Source of the DNA: Mucilaginibacter sp.
Lineage (GTDB): Bacteria; Bacteroidota; Bacteroidia; Sphingobacteriales; Sphingobacteriaceae
Length of the DNA: 64,000 nucleotides
Direction: 5' to 3'
NCBI RefSeq assembly: GCF_025359345.1
Contig: NZ_JANYGQ010000022.1
Location: forward strand, 248,001 to 312,000
Shown here: piece after piece, positions 43,038-52,387 of the stretch
Layout: every line of letters starts with the position of its first letter
Position numbering within the stretch: position 1 is the stretch's first letter
Program-made: the position numbers and the translations under genes
Notes under the pieces: model-generated
Database searches by the model: none
Told to the model about the DNA's origin: nothing
The model's input: only the letters and a program-made list of their open reading frames with translations

Positions 43038-43931
43038 ATGAAACAAACATTACTTATTGCATCATTTTTGTTGATATGCATAGCCGGCTATTCGCAGGCA
43101 ACTCCACCTAAAGACACTACAAAATACTGGACCATACACGGCCAAAACACTTTGCTTATAAACCAAAGTTCGTTCTCAAACTGGGCAGCTGGCGGCGTAA
43201 ACTCTGTTGCTGCCAATATTGTGCTCGATTACGATTTTAACTACAAAAAAGGCGTATGGAGTTGGGATAACAAAGCCATAGCAGGCTATGGTATCAGCAA
43301 GCAAAACGGCACCGGCTGGCGTAAAAACGACGACCGGATTATCCTTAACAGCTTACTGGGCCGCCAGGCATCAAAATACTGGTTGTACACTTTTTATATG
43401 AACTTTCAAACCCAGTTTACAAAGGGCTATAATTATGATGCTGCCGGTAACCGCACGTTGATATCAGCGCCTTTTGCGCCTGCCAACGTTACTTTCGGGC
43501 CGGGTTTTGCCTATAAACGATCAGATAACTTCAGGATAAACATCTCACCTGCTGCTGCGCGCATTACCGTTGTACAAAACGATTCCCTTTCATCAATCGG
43601 TGCATTTGGTGTAACACCCGGCAAAAAAAGCCTGTTTGAGTTTGGCGCCTCGCTTGATGCCTACTACAAAGTTAACCTGGCTACAAATATCGCTTTCGAA
43701 AACATCCTTAAGTTGTATTCAAATTACCTGAAAACACCGGGCAATATCTACATGGACTATACCGCCAACATTTTCATGAAGGTTAATAAACTTGTTACTG
43801 TAAATGCCGGCCTGGAACTGATTTCGGACCCGAATACCAAGATTCCGGTGCAGAAAAATGGTATAACGGAATATCATTCGCTTTTGCAAACCAAACAGAT
43901 ATTTGGCGCGGGTGTAACGTACAAGTTTTAA
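43038..43931 (+). CDS. DUF3078 outer-membrane beta-barrel-like protein
   Basis: A secreted protein of 297 residues with the signal peptide MKQTLLIASFLLICIAGYSQ. The family text INQSSFSNWAAGGVNSVAANIVLDYDFNYKKG and alternating polar/hydrophobic strands (FNFQ-type, YGISKQNGTGWRKNDD) point to an outer-membrane barrel; the C-terminal VTYKF ends in phenylalanine as outer-membrane barrels do. No transport substrate is known. A terminator follows it. Confidence 0.88.
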   Translation: MKQTLLIASFLLICIAGYSQATPPKDTTKYWTIHGQNTLLINQSSFSNWAAGGVNSVAANIVLDYDFNYKKGVWSWDNKAIAGYGISKQNGTGWRKNDDRIILNSLLGRQASKYWLYTFYMNFQTQFTKGYNYDAAGNRTLISAPFAPANVTFGPGFAYKRSDNFRINISPAAARITVVQNDSLSSIGAFGVTPGKKSLFEFGASLDAYYKVNLATNIAFENILKLYSNYLKTPGNIYMDYTANIFMKVNKLVTVNAGLELISDPNTKIPVQKNGITEYHSLLQTKQIFGAGVTYKF

Positions 43932-43956
43932 CATTATTTGAAGCGTATTTATATAT

Positions 43957-43999
43957 AAGCAACACTTCGATGTGTTGCTTTCTTTGTTTTTTTTTATTT
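43957..43999 (+). terminator. Rho-independent terminator after the DUF3078 gene
   Basis: agcaacac-ttcgat-gtgttgct forms an 8-bp stem with a stable loop, followed by a T-rich stretch. It separates the DUF3078 gene from the kai operon. Confidence 0.8.
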
Positions 44000-44211
44000 T
44001 ATTATTAGCAAATATTCTATTACTAATAGTTAAAAATTCCGACGATTTTGTAACATTTTCCTTAAAAATCAAACTCTTAAAAACAATTTTCCTTAGTTTT
44101 TATTATTGCTCTTATTAATATCAGAAGCAATTTTTTAAATTAATTTTTAATATAAAAATTGTATTAGAAATTAATTTAAAACTATTTTTATGCGATTCAT
44201 AAATTATCGTA
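44000..44211. other. AT-rich upstream region of the kai operon
   Basis: About 210 bases of strongly AT-rich text with no coding frame. It must contain the kaiC promoter, but I see no clear TAnnTTTG box. Confidence 0.4.
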
Positions 44212-45975
44212 ATGGCTAAGGAAAGTAAAAAAAATAAAAAAGCAGCCGATTATCCGCAGATTGCAAAGACGCCAACGGGTATTACCGGTCTGGATGAAAT
44301 AACCGGCGGCGGCATCCCTACAGGGCGCCCAACGTTAATATGTGGTGAAGCGGGTTGCGGCAAAACATTGGTTTCGCTGGAATTTATCGTAAGGGGCGCA
44401 ATTGAGTTCAATGAGCCCGGTGTATTTATGGCTTTCGAGGAGAAAGCTGAAGAACTGGCCATGAATGTAGGCTCTCTGGGCTTTAACCTGGAGCAACTGC
44501 AAAAAGATAAAAAGCTAAAAATCGATTACGTACACATCGATCGCAGTGAGATTGAAGAGACCGGCGAGTACGACCTCGACGGCCTTTTTATCCGCTTGGG
44601 CTATGCCATCGACACTATCGGTGCTAAACGCGTAGTACTTGACACCATTGAGAACCTTTTTGCAGGGCTCTCTAACCAGGGCATACTTCGCGCCGAGTTG
44701 CGGAGGCTGTTCCAGTGGCTTAAAGAAAAAGGCGTTACAGCAATAATAACCGGCGAACGTGGTGAGGGACCATCACTAACCCGCCAGGGGCTGGAAGAAT
44801 ACGTGTCGGATTGCGTGATACTGCTCGACCATAGGGTTATTAACCAGATATCAACCCGCCGTTTACGTATCGTAAAATATCGCGGCTCGGTACATGGTAC
44901 GAATGAGTATCCATTTTTAATTGATGAGGACGGCATTTCGGTATTGCCGGTAACTTCCTTACGTCTCGAAAAGGAAGTTTCATCCGAGAGAGTGTCATCA
45001 GGCATCCCTTCGCTCGATAAAATGCTGGGCGGTAAAGGCTTTTTTAAAGGCGGCAGCGTATTAGTTTCGGGCACCGCCGGTACCGGAAAAACCAGCATAG
45101 CGGCCTGCTTTGCCAACGAAATTTGCAACCAAAAACAACGCTGCCTTTATTTTGCTTTCGAGGAATCACCAAGACAGATTATCCGCAATATGCACTCTAT
45201 CAGCATGGACCTGCAAAAGCACGTCGATAATGGCCTGTTGCAATTTATGGCGTCGCGCCCTACTTTGCACGGCCTGGAGCAACATCTTGTGGCTATGCAC
45301 AAACTGATAAAGCGTTTTAAACCGCAGGCGGTTGTGCTCGACCCGATTACCAACCTGATTACAGTTGGTTCGGTTAGCGAGGTTAAAGCAATGCTAATAA
45401 GACTGATTGATTTTTTGCAGGAAGAGCAGATAACTGTAATGTTTACCGCCCTCACCCTTAACACCGTAGTTACCGAACAAACGGACGAAGGTGTGTCATC
45501 ATTAGTTGATGCCTGGATTTTGGTGCGGGATATAGAATTTAATGGCGAGCGTAACCGTGGCATGTACATTATGAAATCGCGGGGTATGAAACACTCCAAC
45601 CAGGTGCGTGAGTTCATTATAACCGACCGCGGTATTGATTTAGTGGAGGTTTATTTAGGGCCTGATGGCGTGCTTACCGGTTCGGCCCGCGAGGCGCAAA
45701 AATTGCAGGAGCAAACCGGCGAAGTGTTGCGTAGCCACGCCATAAGTGTGAAAGACCGTGAAGTGCTGCGTAAACGTAAAGTGCTCGAAGCTAAAATTGC
45801 TGGTTTGCAAAGCGAATTTGAATCAGCAGAGGAAGAACTCAACAAAATTTATATAGAAGAAGAACTGGTAAAAAAAGTGGCCGAAGGCAACCGCCAGGAA
45901 ATGTTAAAATTGCGCCGGGGCGACCAGGGAGGCAACGACAGAAAGGTAAAAAGTAATGAAAACAAAAGAATATAA
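44212..45975 (+). CDS. kaiC: KaiC-like circadian clock ATPase
   Basis: A double-domain RecA-like ATPase of 587 residues. Domain CI has Walker [12 protein letters not shown] (~45-55) and the catalytic pair E76/E77 in MAFEEKAEE. Domain CII has Walker [12 protein letters not shown] (~287-297) and E317/E318 in [10 protein letters not shown]. The phospho-site pair is S429-S430 in [10 protein letters not shown], whereas cyanobacterial KaiC has Ser-Thr. A ~70-residue charged coiled-coil tail follows ([30 protein letters not shown]), longer than the cyanobacterial tail. The gene overlaps kaiB by 20 bases. No kaiA is near, as in other non-cyanobacterial Kai operons. Confidence 0.95.
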   Translation: MAKESKKNKKAADYPQIAKTPTGITGLDEITGGGIPTGRPTLICGEAGCGKTLVSLEFIVRGAIEFNEPGVFMAFEEKAEELAMNVGSLGFNLEQLQKDKKLKIDYVHIDRSEIEETGEYDLDGLFIRLGYAIDTIGAKRVVLDTIENLFAGLSNQGILRAELRRLFQWLKEKGVTAIITGERGEGPSLTRQGLEEYVSDCVILLDHRVINQISTRRLRIVKYRGSVHGTNEYPFLIDEDGISVLPVTSLRLEKEVSSERVSSGIPSLDKMLGGKGFFKGGSVLVSGTAGTGKTSIAACFANEICNQKQRCLYFAFEESPRQIIRNMHSISMDLQKHVDNGLLQFMASRPTLHGLEQHLVAMHKLIKRFKPQAVVLDPITNLITVGSVSEVKAMLIRLIDFLQEEQITVMFTALTLNTVVTEQTDEGVSSLVDAWILVRDIEFNGERNRGMYIMKSRGMKHSNQVREFIITDRGIDLVEVYLGPDGVLTGSAREAQKLQEQTGEVLRSHAISVKDREVLRKRKVLEAKIAGLQSEFESAEEELNKIYIEEELVKKVAEGNRQEMLKLRRGDQGGNDRKVKSNENKRI

Positions 45976-46252
45976 GTACGAGTTAAGGTTATACATAGCC
46001 GGTAAAACTGCAAAATCGCAGTTGGCGCTGGCAAACCTGAATAAATATTGTGAGGAGTATTTGGAGGGCGAATACAAAATTGAAGTGATTGATTTATTGA
46101 TTAAACCACAGCTTGCGGAGGGCGACCAAATTTTTGCGGTACCCACGCTGGTACGTAAGGTACCGGAACCCATTCGTAAAGTTATCGGCGACTTATCGAA
46201 CGAAGAAAAAGTGCTGGTTGGTTTAAATATACGCCCTGCTAACAAAAAATAA
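45956..46252 (+). CDS. kaiB: KaiB-like clock protein, first copy
   Basis: A 98-residue thioredoxin-like protein. [44 protein letters not shown] and [17 protein letters not shown] match KaiB closely. KaiB switches fold and binds the KaiC CI ring to reset the clock. The start overlaps kaiC by 20 bases, so translation is coupled. It is closer to the cyanobacterial protein than the second copy. Confidence 0.95.
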   Translation: MKTKEYKYELRLYIAGKTAKSQLALANLNKYCEEYLEGEYKIEVIDLLIKPQLAEGDQIFAVPTLVRKVPEPIRKVIGDLSNEEKVLVGLNIRPANKK

Positions 46253-46254
46253 TA

Positions 46255-46581
46255 ATGACGGAGCAACCACAACAACCGCCTGCAAGTATTGATGATTTAG
46301 AAACCGGTGATTTATATCGCTTACGATTATTTGTAACTGGGGCAACTCCAAATTCAACAAGGGCAATATCAAACTTAAAAGAGCTTTGTGAAACCCACCT
46401 CGCAAACAAGTACGAGTTGGAGATAGTGGATGTTTACCAGCAGCCACTAATCGCCATCAGCGAGCAGTTAATTGCACTCCCCATGCTTGTGAAACTATCA
46501 CCATTGCCTCAGCGCAGGTTAATTGGCGATATGTCGGATACCGGCAAAGTGCTTAGGGGGTTAGGCTTGCCGGCTATGTAA
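46255..46581 (+). CDS. KaiB-like protein, second divergent copy
   Basis: A 108-residue KaiB paralogue, two bases after the first. YRLRLFVTGATPNSTRAISNLKELCE and RRLIGDMSDTGKVLRGLGL are conserved, while its middle (YQQPLIAISEQLIALPMLVKL) differs, and it has about 18 extra N-terminal residues rich in glutamine and proline. Two KaiBs in one operon may give different outputs or reset strengths; that is inference. Confidence 0.92.
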   Translation: MTEQPQQPPASIDDLETGDLYRLRLFVTGATPNSTRAISNLKELCETHLANKYELEIVDVYQQPLIAISEQLIALPMLVKLSPLPQRRLIGDMSDTGKVLRGLGLPAM

Positions 46582-46589
46582 TTTTTTCT

Positions 46590-48281
46590 ATGGACCAATT
46601 GAATAACACATATAGTGTGCTTCTAAAAGAGAACGAAGAGCTTAAAATACAGCTGGAGGAGGCAAACGATACCATCGACGCTATCCGTACCGGCCAGGTT
46701 GATGCGCTTATAGTTAATGACGGCGACGGGCATCAGCTGTATACATTAAAAACAGCCGACCAAACCTACCGTGTATTTATCGAGAAGATGAATGAGGGCG
46801 CGGTTACCATAAACCGCCAAGGCCTTATTTTGTATAGCAACTCGCGATTTGCCAGTATGGTGGGTATGCCGCTCGAGAGAACTATAGGCCTTTTATTTGA
46901 AACATTTATAGCAGATCAATCGCGGGATGCCTTTGAGGATGTAATAGCAAATGCGTGGGAAGAGGATTGTAAAGAGGAATTGCTTTTAAAAAACACAGAG
47001 GGCCACTATGTGCCCTGCCTGCTATCGTGCAATACGCTCGAATTGGATGAGGGTGTTGCCTTAAGCTTAATACTAACAGACTTATCGATACTTAAAGAAG
47101 CTGAAAATCAGCTCAAAATTAAAAACCTGCAGCTTGCCGCTGCCCGTTTAGCCACCGAAAAGCTGAACAATGAATTAGAAGATACGGTAAAGGAACGTAC
47201 CAACGAGCTTTTTTTAAGCCGCGAGCACTTTAAATACCTGGCCAACAACATTCCGCAAATGACATGGACCAACCTGCCCGATGGAGAGGTTGATTATTAT
47301 AACCAGCAATGGTATGATTATACCGGGCTTGACCAGCAAGACACGAAAAAATGGGGCTGGCGCAAGGTTTTACACCCAGACGACCTGCAAGCTACTATGG
47401 ACAGGTTTGCTGAATCGTTAAAAACGGGTGAAATATTTGAGATTGAAAATCGCTACAAGCGCGGTTATGATGGCGCCTATCGCTGGCATTTAAACCGTGC
47501 TATTCCACTACGTGACGAAAAAAACGAAATAGTTTTCTGGGTGGGCACAGCAACTGATATTGAGGACCAGAAAAAAGAAATGGAGCGGAAAGATGAATTT
47601 ATAGGTATTGCCAGCCATGAATTGAAAACCCCGCTTACCAGCCTGAAAGGTTATTTACAGCTGATAGCATCCTATAAGCGCGACGAGTTGCCGTCAGTGG
47701 TAAAACAGTATATAGAAAAAGCCAATACATCATTAAACAAACTGCAACGACTTATAAACGACTTGCTGGACGTGAGCAAAATACAAGCCGGCAAACTTGA
47801 ATATGCGTTTACAAAGTTCAATATAACCGACCTGATAAAGACGTGTATTGAAAACGCTGAGCACATTCATCCCGATAACAATTTCATTATCCGCGATGGC
47901 AAGGATTATACCGTAAACGGAAACCCCGAACGCCTTGAGCAGGTGGTAATGAACCTTATAAACAATGCTGTAAAATACTCGCCTCAAAATAAGGATGTAA
48001 TCATACATATTACTGACCACGCCGATTGTGTGCGTGTTTCCGTTACTGATTTTGGAATTGGCCTTTCTGCCGAACAGCAGGAACGCATATTTGAGCGCTT
48101 CTATCGCGTTGAGGATAAAAAGTACACCACCAGCGGCCTGGGCATGGGCCTTTATATCTCTGCTGAAATTATCAGCTATCACAATGGCAGCATTGGTGTA
48201 GAAAGCGAGGTCGGCAAAGGCTCGACGTTTTATTTTGGATTACCGTTAATTAGAGATTATAGGCTGGAGACCAGAGATTAG
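46590..48281 (+). CDS. PAS-domain sensor histidine kinase of the kai operon
   Basis: A soluble kinase of 563 residues, probable output of the Kai module. Order: an N-terminal coiled coil (LLKENEELKIQLEEANDTIDAIRTG), a PAS domain (65-175), a second coil (IKNLQLAAARLATEKLNNELEDTVKER), a second PAS/PAC (210-330, PDGEVDYYNQQWYDYTGLD), HisKA with H343 in ASHELKTPLTS, and HATPase with NLINNAVKYSP, VTDFGIGLS and GLGMGLYISAEI. Unlike cyanobacterial SasA it has no KaiB-like domain. It starts nine bases after the second kaiB. No response regulator is adjacent. Confidence 0.94.
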   Translation: MDQLNNTYSVLLKENEELKIQLEEANDTIDAIRTGQVDALIVNDGDGHQLYTLKTADQTYRVFIEKMNEGAVTINRQGLILYSNSRFASMVGMPLERTIGLLFETFIADQSRDAFEDVIANAWEEDCKEELLLKNTEGHYVPCLLSCNTLELDEGVALSLILTDLSILKEAENQLKIKNLQLAAARLATEKLNNELEDTVKERTNELFLSREHFKYLANNIPQMTWTNLPDGEVDYYNQQWYDYTGLDQQDTKKWGWRKVLHPDDLQATMDRFAESLKTGEIFEIENRYKRGYDGAYRWHLNRAIPLRDEKNEIVFWVGTATDIEDQKKEMERKDEFIGIASHELKTPLTSLKGYLQLIASYKRDELPSVVKQYIEKANTSLNKLQRLINDLLDVSKIQAGKLEYAFTKFNITDLIKTCIENAEHIHPDNNFIIRDGKDYTVNGNPERLEQVVMNLINNAVKYSPQNKDVIIHITDHADCVRVSVTDFGIGLSAEQQERIFERFYRVEDKKYTTSGLGMGLYISAEIISYHNGSIGVESEVGKGSTFYFGLPLIRDYRLETRD

Positions 48282-48426
48282 AAAATTGGAGGAGTAAATT
48301 TTATAATTCTTTGATTCAAAACGTATCAGTCCAGCTTCTCATATATTAACGGGAATACTTTGTTCAAAAATGGCATCGAAGCTTTAATCTTGACAATAAA
48401 AACAGGAATATTTTTTTCATAATTAA

Positions 48427-49056
48427 TTAGGCGAGAGTAAGCTGACTATTTTTTCTGCGGATAACAAGTTCGGCTATAATAAGATTAGGCACCCAACACA
48501 ACCAGGATATAATTCGATACGAGGTTACAAACTCCATGTGCCCCAAACCGGTGGTCAGCGGCAGCCAGATGCGCAGGGTAACGGCCGCAAATGCCAGCGC
48601 GTAATTGCGTATCATCCATGCTTCGTGCTCTGAGATCCTTAATTTACGGATGCTAGTATAAGCCATCACATCGGTATAAAGCCAAAGGAGCGCAAGCGCG
48701 CCAAACCCAAGCGAACAAATGATGCCACCGCTTGCAAACAATGCAATATAAAGCCCGGCGCAGCTACTTATAAAAACAGATAACACATATATTTTACCCA
48801 CCAGGCGATGTACCCTTAAGTAACGCCCGCGCAGCTTTTTACTAAATTGCGTCCACCCAATCAGTAGGGCAAGCCCACCAAATGATATATGCAGATAAAA
48901 TACGGTGTGCCAAATGGGGTTACGCAATAATTCAGCGGGTTTACTTTGAAAGAGGCCCTTGTTATGCATATCAACAAAGTAATAAATTAGCGGATAAAGG
49001 CCGATAGCTATTGCGAACAGCGCAAAAGGTATCCAGGGTAGGTTTTTAAGTTTCAT
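48427..49056 (-). CDS. DUF2306 membrane protein
   Basis: A membrane protein of 209 residues with about six helices. Family text includes HTVFYLHISFGGLALLIGWTQF, GRYLRVHRLVGKIYVLSVFISSCAGLYIAL, ISEHEAWMIRNYALAFAAVTLRIWLPL and SYRIISWLCWVPNLIIAE. Histidines in the HRxxG and EHxxWMxRN positions resemble heme- or quinone-binding sites, but no function is known. It is convergent with the kai operon. Confidence 0.9.
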   Translation of the reverse strand: MKLKNLPWIPFALFAIAIGLYPLIYYFVDMHNKGLFQSKPAELLRNPIWHTVFYLHISFGGLALLIGWTQFSKKLRGRYLRVHRLVGKIYVLSVFISSCAGLYIALFASGGIICSLGFGALALLWLYTDVMAYTSIRKLRISEHEAWMIRNYALAFAAVTLRIWLPLTTGLGHMEFVTSYRIISWLCWVPNLIIAELVIRRKNSQLTLA

Positions 49057-49068
49057 ATATTTTTAGTT

Positions 49069-49163
49069 AGAGTCAAGAATCAAGAGGTTAAGAGTCAAGA
49101 TGAATCTTCAGTTGCCAGTCATTCTTCTTATCTTGATTCCTGGCTCTTGACTTCTTGATTCTA
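49069..49163. repeat. Inverted repeat 'agagtcaagaatcaagag'
   Basis: agagtcaagaatcaagag and gagtcaaga on the left face tcttgattcctggctcttga and cttcttgattct on the right. It lies between two divergent genes, so it is in the shared upstream region rather than a terminator. Confidence 0.7.
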
Positions 49164-49301
49164 ATTTACGCCATTTTGACTTCACTTACCACCTCTTAGT
49201 TACAAGCCGTTTTCGTCCGGTGGTCACCAAAAATCGTCCACTGGTCAAAATAGTTTCCACAGGTTGCACAGGTGCAGTTCCTTTACAGAAAAAACAACCA
49301 A

Positions 49302-50516
49302 ATGGAAACTTCACAACGACAAACCTACCTTGATTGGTTACGCATAATATCAATAGCAGGCGTGCTATTTTTTCATTCGGCCATGCCTTATGTAGCCGAG
49401 GATGGCTGGCATATCAAGAACCACGAAACCAGCAGCCTGCTGATGGAATCAAACCATTTTTTGCACCTTTTTCGCATGCCGCTGCTCTTTTTCATTTCAG
49501 GTACTGTAAGCTATTACATGATGCAGCGGCGATCTACTTTAAGCTTCATCGGCTTACGTTTCCGCAGGCTTTTTATACCCTTGCTGGTGGGCATGTTCAT
49601 TATTGTGCCCCCGCAAATTTATATGGAACGCTTAAACAGTGGTTTTAAAGGCAGCTACTGGGATTTTTATAAAACCGTTTTCAATTTTGTACCATATCCC
49701 AAAGGCAGTTTTAGCTGGCACCACTTGTGGTTTATCGCCTACCTGTTTATCTACGATTTATTATTTGCGCCCATGTTTGCCTGGATGATCTCACCCAAAA
49801 GTGACGCCTTTAAACAAAAACTAGCTACACTGGCAAACGGCAAATGGGTTTATTTATTGATGTTTCCCGGCATTATATGGTTTACACTGCTGAGCGGGAA
49901 ATTACCTGAAACCAACGACCTGGCGCATGACGGTTGCTACTTTGTTTACTGGTTATTGTTCCTGCTGGCTGGTTTTATCTGCATATTACAACCCAAACTG
50001 ATGGACAGCCTGGAGCGCAACCGCCGATTTGCTTTGAGTGCAGGGTTTTTAACCCTGATGATATGGGAATGCATGAGGTGGAATAAAGTTGAGCCGGGGT
50101 ATGCAAACTGGCCATTTCAAAGCAACTTATTCAATTATTTGTTTATAGCCTTAAGGCCCACCATTGCCTGGGGATGGGTACTGGCATTGGTGGGCTACGG
50201 TAAGCATTACCTCAATCGCAAGCATGCCATACTTAATTACCTGAACCAGGCAGTGTATCCGTTCTACATCCTGCATCAAACGGTGATTGTGCTGGTGGTT
50301 TATTATATCGTGCAAACTCAAAATGAAAGTATCCTGTCGAAATATATCTATACCGTTGGGATCACTTTCTTTGTAAGTGTGCTGATCTATCACCTGTTTA
50401 TCCGTCCGTATGCTTTTACAAGGTTTTTGTTTGGTATGAAGCCAAAGGACAAACCGAAGCCGGCGATGCAGGTGGAAAAGGAAGATATTAAACCTGTGGT
50501 AGTGTTATCTGCATAA
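49302..50516 (+). CDS. Acyltransferase family 3 membrane protein (MdoC/OafA-like)
   Basis: A membrane O-acyltransferase of about 404 residues and ten or more helices. I start it at METSQRQTYLDWLRI (49302). The motif YLDWLRIISIAGVLFFHSAMP contains the catalytic histidine, and RMPLLFFISGTVSYYMMQRRS and WHHLWFIAYLFIYD are also conserved. It may add acyl groups to glucans or surface sugars. It is the first gene of an operon with a LytS-type kinase and a LytTR regulator. Confidence 0.88.
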   Translation: METSQRQTYLDWLRIISIAGVLFFHSAMPYVAEDGWHIKNHETSSLLMESNHFLHLFRMPLLFFISGTVSYYMMQRRSTLSFIGLRFRRLFIPLLVGMFIIVPPQIYMERLNSGFKGSYWDFYKTVFNFVPYPKGSFSWHHLWFIAYLFIYDLLFAPMFAWMISPKSDAFKQKLATLANGKWVYLLMFPGIIWFTLLSGKLPETNDLAHDGCYFVYWLLFLLAGFICILQPKLMDSLERNRRFALSAGFLTLMIWECMRWNKVEPGYANWPFQSNLFNYLFIALRPTIAWGWVLALVGYGKHYLNRKHAILNYLNQAVYPFYILHQTVIVLVVYYIVQTQNESILSKYIYTVGITFFVSVLIYHLFIRPYAFTRFLFGMKPKDKPKPAMQVEKEDIKPVVVLSA

Positions 50517-50533
50517 ATTTGTAATTTAACAAT

Positions 50534-51580
50534 ATGAATTTTTTGAAAAAATGCATATTCCCTGCCTTGTACGGCTTGCTGGTATATTTTACAGTTAGGC
50601 TGCTACATGATACCGATATCCACCAGCGCTTTTGGGAAAGGCGGTTTTACATCAATGCGGTGGAGATGACCTGCTCGGCCATTGTGGGATATTTATCCAT
50701 TTATATTTTTCAAAGATTATTTAAGTATTATGACAAGCGCTGGCCCGTACAGTTATCCTACTGGGGAGTGGCGAGGGAACTCGTGATATTGGTGGGCATT
50801 AACCTGGTATTGGTCAATGTGATATTCGTTCCGATGGATATGGCCCTGCACCAGGACGACTGGAAAGCCTGGTGGATACCCTGGGCTGACGTGGCAGATA
50901 TCAACATGATCCCGACCTTATATGCTATTATTTATTATGGCATAGCGCGTAGCAGCACCTGGTTAAAGGCCTATGTTAGTAATAAGGTACAGTTAGAAAA
51001 GCTAACTAATGACCACCTGCAAACCGAGCTTAAATTCCTGAAAGCACAATATCACCCGCATTTTTTATTCAATGCACTTAACACCATCTACTTCCAGATG
51101 GATGATGACATTGAAGGTGCAAAAAACAGCATCGAAAAGTTTTCGGAACTGATACGCTATCAACTTTACGATCAGCAACAACAGGTGCCTGTAACAAGCG
51201 AGATTGAATACCTGCAGAGTTTTATCGACCTGCAAAAAATACGCAGCAGCGATAAGTTGCAGCTAAACGTCAATTTCGACCCTGCGCTAAACGGGCAATT
51301 GGTTTACCCCCTGTTGTTTTTGCCCTTTGTTGAAAATGCTTTTAAATTTGTAGGTGGCGAATACAAGCTTGATATTAAAGCTGAATTGGCCAATGGTGAA
51401 ATTATTTTCGCCGTTCAAAACTCGCTGCCAAATTTTAAAGCGCCCCTTGTCGAAAGCAGCGGTATAGGATTGGAAAACCTAAAACGCAGGCTCGATTTAT
51501 TGTACCCCGGCAAGTACACACTGTTTACCGAAGCCGCTGCTGATACTTTCACCGCCGAACTGAAACTACAATATGAATAA
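50534..51580 (+). CDS. LytS-type sensor histidine kinase
   Basis: A membrane sensor kinase of 348 residues. Four hydrophobic helices occupy the first ~140 residues, then a coil (VQLEKLTNDHLQTELKFLKAQYH). The His_kinase motif is HPHFLFNALNTI (H176), where most relatives have NPHFLFN, and the ATPase part has VENAFKF and GIGLENLKRRLDLLYPG. It pairs with the LytTR regulator, whose start overlaps by eight bases. The signal is unknown. Confidence 0.93.
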   Translation: MNFLKKCIFPALYGLLVYFTVRLLHDTDIHQRFWERRFYINAVEMTCSAIVGYLSIYIFQRLFKYYDKRWPVQLSYWGVARELVILVGINLVLVNVIFVPMDMALHQDDWKAWWIPWADVADINMIPTLYAIIYYGIARSSTWLKAYVSNKVQLEKLTNDHLQTELKFLKAQYHPHFLFNALNTIYFQMDDDIEGAKNSIEKFSELIRYQLYDQQQQVPVTSEIEYLQSFIDLQKIRSSDKLQLNVNFDPALNGQLVYPLLFLPFVENAFKFVGGEYKLDIKAELANGEIIFAVQNSLPNFKAPLVESSGIGLENLKRRLDLLYPGKYTLFTEAAADTFTAELKLQYE

Positions 51581-52271
51581 CATAAGCTGCATAATAACCG
51601 ATGACGAGCCATTTGCACGTAAAGGATTGCAGGGCTATGTAGAAAAAATAGGCTTTCTTGATTTAAAGGGAGTGTGCGAAGACGCACTGCAATTAAGCGA
51701 TATGCTGCAGCGGCAACCTGTCGACCTGCTTTTCCTTGACATTCAAATGCCCCACATTACCGGTGTCGATTTTATTCGGGCATTGTCAAAGCCGCCGAAA
51801 GTTATTTTCACCACAGCCTTTGAGCACTATGCCCTGCAAGGCTTTGAGCTGGATATAATGGACTACCTGCTAAAACCCATCAGCTACGAACGTTTTTTAA
51901 AAGCCGCCTGGAAAGCCCGCGACTACTTTGCGTTGAAAGAAAACGCGCCAGCGGCACCGGCAGTCGCCTACATTTTTATAAAAGCAAACGGCAAACTGGA
52001 GAAAGTGAATTTTGATGAGATATTGTTTATAGAGGGGATGGAAAATTATGTAGCCATCCACTTACCCGGTAAAAAACTGATCACGCACAGTACTATAAAA
52101 TCCCTGGTGGAAAAATTACCGGCAGGACAATTTCTGCAGACCCATAAGTCGTTTATTGTCGCCATTAGTAAGGTGGAAGCCATCGAAGGCAACACGCTGC
52201 ATATTCAAAAGCACCAGGTGCCAATCAGCAAATATTTACGGGATGTTGTTTTGGGGCAGATTGTGAAATGA
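51573..52271 (+). CDS. LytTR-family response regulator
   Basis: A response regulator of 232 residues. The receiver domain has acidic ITDDEPFAR and the phospho-acceptor D56 in LLFLDIQMPHITG; T and K are at FTTAFEHYA and YLLKPIS. The LytTR DNA-binding domain spans about 130-230 (KVNFDEILFIEGMENYVAIHL, THSTIKSLVEKLP, FLQTHKSFIVAISKVEAIEG). It overlaps the kinase gene by eight bases. The likely target includes its own operon. Confidence 0.95.
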   Translation: MNNISCIITDDEPFARKGLQGYVEKIGFLDLKGVCEDALQLSDMLQRQPVDLLFLDIQMPHITGVDFIRALSKPPKVIFTTAFEHYALQGFELDIMDYLLKPISYERFLKAAWKARDYFALKENAPAAPAVAYIFIKANGKLEKVNFDEILFIEGMENYVAIHLPGKKLITHSTIKSLVEKLPAGQFLQTHKSFIVAISKVEAIEGNTLHIQKHQVPISKYLRDVVLGQIVK

Positions 52272-52275
52272 ATTT

Positions 52276-52387
52276 GATTTGAAGATTTGGCAATTTGAAG
52301 ATTTGACGGTTGAACAACTTGAAAATGTGGAAAATGAACGGGTACTACCATCTTCAAATTAAAAACTCATCTTCAAATTTTCAAATC
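52276..52387. repeat. Inverted repeat 'gatttgaagatttgg'
   Basis: gatttgaagatttgg and aatttgaagatttga on the left face catcttcaaatt and tcttcaaattttcaaatc on the right. It lies between convergent genes and probably terminates both. Confidence 0.65.

Noticed and set aside
44000-44211. Possible kaiA or a small regulator upstream of kaiC
   Set aside because: The region is AT-rich with no open frame of useful length and no KaiA-like text.
44601-45617. Two long minus-strand ORFs inside kaiC
   Set aside because: Both lie antisense to conserved KaiC domains and show no family features.
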